From Rhizopus arrhizus (taxonomy: Eukaryota; Mucoromycota; Mucoromycetes; Mucorales; Rhizopodaceae), in contig JAKZZE010000031.1 in the NCBI GenBank assembly GCA_024220505.1, positions 186,001 to 250,000 on the forward strand: a stretch of DNA of 64,000 nucleotides, written 5' to 3'. The notes below the pieces were generated by a model. It ran no database searches. It was not told the DNA's origin and worked only from the letters and a program-made list of their open reading frames with translations. Both the position numbers and the translations under genes were made by a program. The stretch's first letter is position 1. Every line of letters begins with the position of its first letter. This document shows, piece after piece, positions 55,590 to 64,000 of the stretch.

Positions 55590-56148
55590 TATAATGGTAA
55601 AAGTAATTTAGAAAAAGTTAGAAACAAAGATCAAGAAACAGTTTAGATACTTTTTGAGACTGATCTTTATTTCAGTTTAAGTTAAAGTAAAAATTATTCT
55701 AATTGAAGGCAGGTATTTATATCTTATTGAGTGAGTGGCTTGATATCTTTTATTACAAGTGCTCTTCTAATATTCAGGTACTTTTGCAAGTGTCACCTAT
55801 AGCTATGATTATGAAAATTCTTCGTTTGCTCTTTTGTATGCCTGTCATAGCTTATCTTTTATTCTGGGAATCCATCACTGATTTGAATAACGTTATTTTA
55901 CATGTTATTTCAATTATGTGAAAGATTAGCAATATTCCTGATATTGGATTGGATTTTGTTATTTTAGTTGATACTTCTTCTTATCAAGAGCTTTTATTAA
56001 TACAAAACATATTCTAAAAGATCATGTTTAATTGGAATTGATTGTATGATTTTATTTAAATAAACTTATATTTTATTTTATTTAATTATGATCTTGTATT
56101 AAGACTTATATTATCAATGTCAACTACAATCATTTACTGTTCTACAAC
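55590..56148 (+). repeat. dispersed repeat, copy B (uninterrupted)
   Basis: Aligns with 9197-9835 and lacks the 63-bp insertion. Confidence 0.82.
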
Positions 56149-57700
56149 AATCTCAACATCAAAGGTAATCCAATAAACACAAAGTCTCTTTCTCTTCCTC
56201 TTCTCTTCTCTTTTATTCATTTATTGATGGATCATTTGTTTAAAGCATCATCTTGTATCAAGCCATGTACATACAATGACTAAACATTTGCAGCTGTCTT
56301 TTCCTATTTTCATCATCTTGTGTCAGTTATCTTGACTTGACCTACTCTACACATATTCATCTCCTGAATATCACTGTCCATTGTTGCATAGTCAACTACC
56401 AGATATACTTCTCTTATAGACCTTCCTTTAGCTATCGCTTTTGTTTTTGTTTCGATAGATAAATAATTGATGCTGCCATGACCTCATTTCCTCTTTAGAT
56501 CCATTCTTTGTCTTCCATTGTCTATAACCATTGCTCTTTCTTTTTTTCCCTTTTCTTTTTCCTTTTCTTTTTATGTAAGTACATGTATATTGTTCCATAT
56601 ATCTACTAGCATAGGCCATACATCCTATACAATATTGTAGCTGAAGTAAAAGTAAAGGGTCATCATAGGGTTGACTATTGATACTGTTATTACTGCTTCT
56701 GCTTAGACTGTCTGTTTTGAAGCTATTATGTAGAGAGTGTCCTAACTTTAGAGTTTGGCCAAATAGCTTTGTTTATTATTCCTCTTCTAATTACTAAGTT
56801 AAATCATATTTTGTTGTGTAGATCCTTCTTTTTTCTTCAGTTGCTCTGTTACAGTTGACAATTTGCTTAATTAATGTTAAATTGCATTTGAGGTTACTGT
56901 GAATTATAAACAGAAAAGAAATAAAAATAATAAAAATAGAAGCCCTGCTAAAGAGGTGGGATTGGTTGTAACTCCGTCCTATATACACACCATGACATGT
57001 GCCATATAGTGTAGTGTTTAACAGCTGGACTAACTCATAGTACTCTTCAGTCTGACAGCCTATAGAATCGTATACTGTAATATTATTTAGAGTGTCTTGT
57101 ACAATAATATGATCATTGGTGAAAAATGTGATTACGGCGATAGGTGGTCATTCTGGCATATGATTGGCTAGAGTGTATCAGAATAATGCTAACCCGAATT
57201 ATTAGCCTTGTACTTTAAAGAACCTCCCAAAAAAAAACAAAAGGAAAGCTGAAAAATAACACTTAAATTATAATAACACTATAGTGGAGAACAGAGAGAA
57301 CATATACTAGATGTCATGTCTTTTTTGATTCCCATCTTCAATTCCATGTTTTTGCTTGACATCAGAAACTCGATAACTTGAACTTTTTCTTTACAACTTT
57401 TGCCATTCAAAAGGGTATCACTTATTGGTTATTTGAACGTACTTTTGAATAAGCAAAGCATATAAAAATGGCTGAGAAAAAATTACAAGAAAATGAAGAG
57501 AATGCTTTTTTTTTTTCAGTACTAGAAATACTAAAACATATATAATAGATACTCACGTACTCGAGTTCAATATAAATAACAACATTTTATTGCATGCATA
57601 CTTAATAATCTTGGGTTCTTTATTCTTTGAACCGTTACTAAAACTTTGGAGCGTCATGACTGGCTTTATTATGCTTGCAAATCCTTTTTTTTTCTCTTTA
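56149..57700. other. gene-poor spacer
   Basis: AT-rich; nothing supported. Confidence 0.45.
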
Positions 57701-60700
57701 CTATGAGCGTTGTAAATGGCAACATCTTTTTTTACAGTTACCCCTCCAGTCTACTGTCGTCTGTGAATAAACGACTAAGTGCGTCTAGGACAATATTTTT
57801 AATGCCAGGACAATCAACAACATTAAATGAACATTCGAAGATTGTTTATAACCAAAAAAGCATGGCAGCATTTAGAACAACTTACTCCTTGATATAAATC
57901 AAGGCTTTGTGATCAGTTGTCAAGTTAAAATGACGGCTATATATCCATTTGTTATATCTCTCAAATATGAATACAGTTGCTTACAACTCTTGTTTGTTGA
58001 TATGATAGTAACGTTTAATAGGAGGAAGAGGTCTTGCAACAAGGCGTTATATTTGATTTCTTGATTGATGGCTTGATAAACGACACTACGGATACCATAA
58101 GTACTAGCACCCGCTGCAACATAGAATGGGTACTTAAGGTTAGGAATATGAATGACCAGAGCATTCACCAAGATATCCTTTATATTACGAAAACTTCAGT
58201 AGTAAGACGTTTCAACGCTTTGCAAACGTACTCAGCACGTTGACTCATATAACCGGAGCTGAAGACACATAAATCATCAATATAGAGTGCAGTGTAAGGA
58301 AGGTCTGCTAACAAATTTGTAAGAACACGCTATACAACGTTATTGGTATTTGTTAAGCCAAAAGAACAATGACGAAATTGATACTGCATACCAGTAAATG
58401 GATGAGCAAACACGGTTTTGGGTCTATCAGATCCCTGGATGAGAAAACGATGGAAGCATGTTCGTATGTCAAAAGTGGTAAATACAGTAGCAGAATCCAT
58501 ACGTTGATGAAGATCACTGATTAGAGGTAAGGGCATTCTATCAACATTCTTCACAAGTTGGTTAAGCAGACATGGATCAACAACTGCTCTTTTCTTAGTG
58601 TATAATCTGTTGACATCCTTTTTTCCAACAAGAAAAATAGGGTTATTGAAGCGAATATTGGAAGGAGCAGGCTCAATGACACAATCATCCAATCAAGTTT
58701 GAATTTGGTCTTCCATGATCTTTCTATTAGCAACAGCAACATCAGATTATCTTCGATAAGCAAAGGCATTGGGCTCAGTATCAAGAGTGATGATAGCACC
58801 AGGTAAATTGCAATGAGAAGACATAGGGATACTTGTATTGACATCTAACAAAGGTTGAATAGTGCTCATCAAATGATGTCTATCCTGCATAGTGTCAACA
58901 GGAGCTTCATTTGGCTTATAGTCATCAGGGTTAATTGGATCAGGTATTTTAGGAATATTAGAAATTAACCAGGAAGTAGCTACTCTTGTTGAACCTACTC
59001 TTAGTTTAGGTAAAATGCCAAGTCCTAAATAAATGGGAACATCACTGCTACAATCAAACACTTTGAACTCATGTGATAAACGGATTTGGTTGTAATAAAC
59101 AGTAAAATTTGTTATACCTAATGGGCTTGCAGTACTTGAGCTACTATGTCCTAACTCGATCGAACCTTGATTAGGTGTTGGAACTAAACCAAGTGCCGAA
59201 CAGAACGAAGGAGACACACACGAAAAAGACGAACCGGTATCAATCATGGCCCATGTTTTGATGTGCTCTATAATAATAGGAACATAAAGCATAATAGTGT
59301 TTGAAGGCGCTTTGGAAAAGATGTGATGTATGATGTACTTACAGGTTTGAGCAACTTCAGTCACAGTGGAGGCTTCTATAACATCAGTGCCCATATCATC
59401 CGACGAATTGGAAACAGGAACAACGGGACCAGCAGCATTAGTCTTACGATCAAAAGAGACATCACTATTACCTGCAGTAGGATTGGCAGAAGAACCAACA
59501 GAGACAGGGGTACCATTATCAGAGGAAGCAATGGAAGACAAGGAAGAAGCAGGGGATCGACTCATTGCTCGAAACATGTGAGAAGATCCAGCAGAGTCGT
59601 CAGCCAAGAAATCGGTTGAACGGCCTTTTTCTTTGCATCGGTGACCAGGACGCCAGTTGTCAGCACCACAAGAGCGGCACGGACGTCCCAAACCGGAAGG
59701 TTGGTTTCTTGGATTCCACTGAGAGGCAGCAGAACCAGATGAGACATCAACTTGGGTAGAACCTGAAGAAGGAGAAGAAGAGGATGCTTTCTTCACAGCG
59801 TGACATTCATCGTCGCTATGGTTGGTGGCCTTGTGGAAGTTGAAATACTTCTTAGAATCCTTTGGATAAAGTGCAGTATGAGCAGCAGAACCAAAGATAA
59901 AACCAGAAGATTCCTTTTGACCAGAAGTGGAGTCATTGACCATCGAAGGGCCAGCAGAAGTGTGAACAGCGTTGGCAATTCTACGAACTTTGTACAATGA
60001 ATAGTAAAAAGCCTTGGCCAACTTTACAACATAGTCGACCGATTCCTTCTGAGCGTCCATGCAGTTGGCTAACGACACAATCACTTTCTTGTAAATGTCG
60101 GCCTGAAGACCGATCAAAACGCAATGAGTCAAGACACAGCGACCTTGGATTTGTGCCAAACGACGGAGGTTGTTGAAACGCTCAACATACTGGTCAACAG
60201 TTTCAGCAGCGGACATAGAGATGCGTAGCAACTTCGTTGTGGGTGTGGCTTTTTCTTCAGCCGAACCAACACCAAAAAGCCTTTTTGAACTGACTCCAGT
60301 TATAGACATCCTCCTTTTCTTGATATCCATCAAGCCAAGTACGTTGCCTCGAAAACAAGCAATGAGGGAGAAGACGAAGCCAATATTGATCAAGACCAAG
60401 ACCATGTGCGAACACTACGTCCTGGTGTTTTTTCAAGCAGTGCTTGATATCCACAGAGACAGGGGCAGATGGGCCAAGGACCCCACCCTTCCACTGCATG
60501 AGGGGTCGGTTTGGAGGTACGACGTTCAAGGCTGCAGGAGCAACCCCAGGAGCACCAGTCCAAGCTGTGGGTACAACATGGTTCATGGCTTTTTGAAGGA
60601 GATCTCTAGTATGAACTTGTCTCTTCAGGTCATTTGAGCAGGTTTCGTACTTAGCGTGCACCATGTTGTCTTCCTCTGAATGAGGCGTCGTAGAAAGAAG

Positions 60701-61383
60701 ACGAACAGATAAGTTAAGGGTAACTTGAGTGACACCGATGATGATGGAATCCAACTCCTCAATAGAAGAGGCTATTGAAGGTGAAGCGATTTCAGGTCCA
60801 ACAGAACCAGAAGAAACTGCGGAAGAGGTCATTCCAGAGGACTGTGCCTCTGAAGATAAGATGGATACATCTGACATACGGCGAACGTTATCAGGATGGA
60901 TTTGATCATTACTACTAGAAGAACCAGCAGCAGAAGAGTTGGAGCCATTAGATTTAGTCATGTTGAGAAAGGTAGGTAGTGACAAACAGAGTTTATTTTA
61001 AATGTAAAAATCAATAAAGAATTCTCAAAAGAAATTGCTTTGCCAAATATAAAATACAAGATAAAAACTAAAAGTAAAAAGACAATAGTTGTAAAACTAA
61101 AAATTATGTATCTATAACTTCATTGATAAAACAATTGCGGCTATTCATGCTTTTTGAAAGTCTGGGCCCTTACCGTTATTTCAATTGATCGGTTAAAAGT
61201 AATGATATGGAAAGGATGGGAATATAAAGGAAAGCTAGTGAATAAATATTAGTCATCCTCTGCTTGACGAAGCGAGGAATAATGAAGTGGATAAATTACT
61301 GATCTGGCAATAATTACCGAATAGGATTGCATTGAACTGTCATGCCTAAAATTAGGTTATAAATAGTTGTTGGGATACCGACA
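57700..61383 (-). mobile_element. decayed Ty3-like LTR retrotransposon (5' LTR side)
   Basis: On the minus strand: a possible LTR from about 61383 (TGTCGGTATCCCAACA start, tttataacc TATA-like, attctttattg before its end), then the leader motif TTTGTCACTACC just before the gag ATG. Gag, protease, RT and RNase H remnants follow. No integrase or 3' LTR was found, so the 3' end is lost and 57700 is approximate. Confidence 0.7.
57900..60961 (-). pseudogene. Ty3-like gag-pol remnant
   Basis: The first ATG is at 60961 (MTKSNGSNSS). Gag runs in one frame to about 60270, where a one-base shift at a homopolymer stretch moves to the next frame (SAEEKATPTTKLL onward to 58747). That frame includes a CRSCGADNWRPGHRC cysteine motif and an aspartic-protease motif AMIDTGSSFSCVSP. 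RT pieces continue with further shifts and stops: NPIFLVGKKD, FTTFDIRTCFHRFLI, FGLTNTNNVV, then YIDDLCVFSSG. An RNase H trace (PFYVAAGASTYGIRSVVYQA) lies near 58.1 kb, with Gly where the family's first catalytic Asp of the DAS motif is expected. Clearly inactive. Confidence 0.85.
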
Positions 61384-63106
61384 CAAACAATAGGGCAGGG
61401 ATCGCTATTGCAGAAGTCTCATATTTATTAATACAGAGAGCAGAAACAAGAGAGAGACAGAGAGAGAGAGGACTGTGCTTGTGAAAGTGATTGTGATAGA
61501 TCAACCATGGGTATATATATATGGATCTAGTCAAGATCCATTTACTATGGCAATACTATAAAATTAGGAGAGATACAAGACTATGCGTACATGGCTTCAC
61601 TATAGCAACCAGTTACTCGCAATCCACCATCAATGCTGATCATCCAATAGCAAGTTTACATGACAAGGTATGATACAGTAATAGACAAAAGTCATCATGT
61701 AGAGCTTATCCTCTATTGCCTATAATGGACATAGCCATGCTATACATGCTTATTATTCATGTATGTCAAACAAGGTAAGAAGTGATAGAACAAGTAATAG
61801 GACAGTGAGATCAGTCACTATGAGACTGTTCAGTGACAATCTTAAGGTCTTACACTTGATCAATCTATATCTTTTTTAATAAATCCCCATTTACAAAGAC
61901 ATTCCTTGTACTATTTCTCTATGTTATTTATATATGCGGCTTAGTTGCTTTTCATGTACACAAAAGGCTGTTTGAGAGGGTTTTTATAAGATACTGTAAA
62001 GCTTTATCAATAGTGAATCAAGCATTCCGATGTAAACTAATTAGTCTATAAAAAAAAAAGCGAAAGCACAAACAAAGCCATGTTCTCCATTCTACACTAT
62101 TCTGGCACAGTGACTAGAGGATGTGAAGAAAAGTGTCTTTATAAAGAATGACTAAGAAAAGGGAGGAAAATAAGGATACCCATAAATGGAAATAAGGTCA
62201 AGTACAGTTATGGATAAACTAATATCCGACAAGGTCAGTATCCTTCACGTGATCTTGTCTGTCATTGACGGACAATGAAATCAATTAAGGCACATTGTTG
62301 TCGATCCTATTTCTTTGTTCTCTCTTTTTCTTCTTTCCTTTTTTCTCTCTCTCTCTCTCTCTCTTTCCCTTTCCCTTTCCCTTTCCCTTTATTTTCTATT
62401 CACTTCGTAAGTACTTGTCAAATATATATATATTTGTGTTACAAAGTGAAATTGCTTGTCCTAATGTCGTCCAGATCTACTTTCTGTGAAGGAAAAAGTT
62501 GAATAGATGGGTCAATCTAGAAGGAATGGACAACATAATGTAAGTCATTCTGACAACATACTCTATTACTTTACTTATATCTCTAAGAGGATAAGGGAGC
62601 TTCTTTCATGGTTTATTTGAATACTTTTCGTTCATCAACAGAGAATATTGGCTGGCATATGTTTTTTTTTGTACACTCACAAGAACACCCTCTTTCTCTG
62701 CTAACAATACCATTGCTATAACAAGTAATAAACAAATAATAAAGTAATGGTGAATGAACAACGAACAATGAAAGCTCAACCAAGAAAGAATAGCAAAGTA
62801 TACTTTAGATCAACTGTTGTGATCATACTATTTGTAAAAGGTAATAGGACCGAGGCTATAAAGGGTATATGGTTGGTACTTTGTCTCAATATTTACATAG
62901 TATTATACAAATCTATTTCAGCTCTCTTCCTTTGTACACTAAGGGTGATGATCGATATACATGAAGCTAGTGGACTTTTTTGAAGACATGAATCAAGTCA
63001 AAGAATATAGTAAACAATGTAATTAACATGAGAAAGAGACAGAGAAAAATGAAGAAAGACAAAGAATGATTTTATTACATAGGATATATAAAAGTACATG
63101 CACTAA

Positions 63107-63188
63107 ATTCGACACTGTTAGCCATGTCTTTATAGTAAAGACATGTTTCCAGGCACCGCCACGTGGTGGCCATGTCGAATAGGTGCCC
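63107..63188 (-). ncRNA. HDV-like self-cleaving ribozyme, copy 2 (mirror of copy 1)
   Basis: Exact reverse-complement copy of 53156-53237 in the right arm, with the same P1-P4 pairings. Predicted cleavage is 5' of G63188 on the minus strand. Both arm copies point toward the spacer. Confidence 0.88.
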
Positions 63189-63383
63189 TTCTATGTTCTT
63201 TTTTCCAAAAAGGGGAGAATCAGATAAAGCGTAAGCAATGACTTGAAGAGCCCCTGCTGAACTGGTAAAGGTGTAGAGTTGTAGAGTTGTATGGTTGTAA
63301 CTCTGTAACTCTCTCAGTGTTGCTGATCTACTGTGCTGTCATGATTGATAGAGAAGGAAAGAAAAAAGATATCGGATCTAGCT

Positions 63384-63393
63384 CCCTTTTATA
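63384..63393 (-). promoter_or_regulatory. TATA box upstream of ribozyme copy 2
   Basis: Mirror of the TATAAAAGGG at 52951-52960. Confidence 0.6.
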
Positions 63394-64000
63394 CATTTTT
63401 TGGTTTTATCAAAGCTTAGTCTGTGTTGGTATGACGCGATGACAAGAAATTAAAAAAAAAAAAAAAGCTCCTGCAAAATAGTCCGTTTGTTACATTTTTA
63501 ACCATGAGAATCCGTCTTTCTCTCACTCTTCAAGCTTTTATCGTATCATTCATCAGTCAAAATCTAAAAGAAACTAGCATCTTCAATCATTTTCTACCCT
63601 TTATCGTCATAATATTGAAACATTACCAGTAAGTAACTATGCGGCAAAGCTTGTTGTTATACTAAATTAGTCAATTCGTCCTTAGAACCAATGAAGCACA
63701 AGTCCTAGGGTTTTACATGATCATTTTACTTTGACCTAGTCATCACTCTCAGTCGACAAGGAAGCATATAAAAAGATTTAGAATTACAAGGTCTCCGAAA
63801 AGTATAATAATGTTCTATAGATCCAGAATTAATAGACTAGGATTCAATATTGCATAATGATGATGCTACAGTCTTTTATGGAATGTAAGTCAAGTCTACT
63901 TCATATGTCACTTTATTACTAGAAATAACCAACGCCTTTTATTTTCTCTAGCATGAATCACGTCAAATAAAATAAAGAAGAAGGAATGGAATAAAATGAT

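Larger units (their letters stand above)
61465..64000 (-). repeat. large inverted repeat, right arm (runs off window)
   Basis: Mirror image of 52344-54879; identity persists to the last base of the window. Confidence 0.96.

Noticed and set aside
59323..59759. Plus-strand ORFs over the Ty3 gag region
   Set aside because: Antisense shadows of the gag-protease frame, which carries recognisable motifs.

Overview
The window looks like nuclear DNA of an early-diverging fungus, most likely Mucoromycota (Mucorales-like). The evidence is AT-rich intergenic DNA, genes cut by many short introns (about 50-65 nt) with GT-AG ends, fungal housekeeping genes (IQGAP-type RasGAP, PP2A scaffold, mitochondrial ClpX, Yip1, a Skt5/Chs4-like SEL1 protein), and LINE, DIRS and Ty3-like retroelements. 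No bacterial-style operons, tRNA genes or CRISPR arrays were seen.

Layout. 1-3.05 kb: the 3' part of a cytochrome P450 gene, convergent with an MpaB-like (DUF2236) oxygenase gene. 3.27-9.03 kb: a LINE with two open ORFs and a 13-bp target-site duplication. 9.2-9.8 kb: a dispersed repeat carrying a 63-bp LINE-like stub with a 16-bp duplication. 10.9-19.2 kb: a decayed LINE split by an open DIRS-type (tyrosine recombinase) retrotransposon at 13.78-18.18 kb with inverted termini and an internal complementary region. 19.2-21.5 kb: a direct repeat flanking a LINE ORF1 remnant. 21.8-24.9 kb: a complete P450 gene whose 3' half and downstream DNA duplicate 1-1842, ending in a truncated copy of the oxygenase gene. 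26.6-41.3 kb: the conserved gene block clpX, yip1, a small secreted repeat protein, the SEL1/Skt5-like gene, an IQGAP gene and the PP2A A-subunit gene. 42.7-43.0 kb: a probable SRP (7SL) RNA gene with upstream TATA and T-run terminator. 43-45.2 kb: LTR-leader-like remnants around a GC-richer 259-codon ORF. 45.2-64 kb: a gene-poor tract with a decayed Ty3-like element (57.7-61.4 kb) inside an inverted repeat with arms of at least 2.5 kb.

The most unusual content is in the gene-poor tract. Three sequences fold as HDV-like double-pseudoknot self-cleaving ribozymes: 53156-53237 (+), its mirror copy 63188-63107 (-), and a diverged copy 50728-50652 (-). P4 is conserved as a helix while its bases differ. 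Each sits about 150-205 bp downstream of a strong TATAAAAGG box and just upstream of an AATAAA signal. No ORF follows, so this looks like a small non-coding, ribozyme-bearing transcription unit, possibly a non-autonomous retroelement.

All calls come from reading the sequence. Exon junctions were inferred from splice signals, reading phase and family conservation; no searches or folding programs were run.
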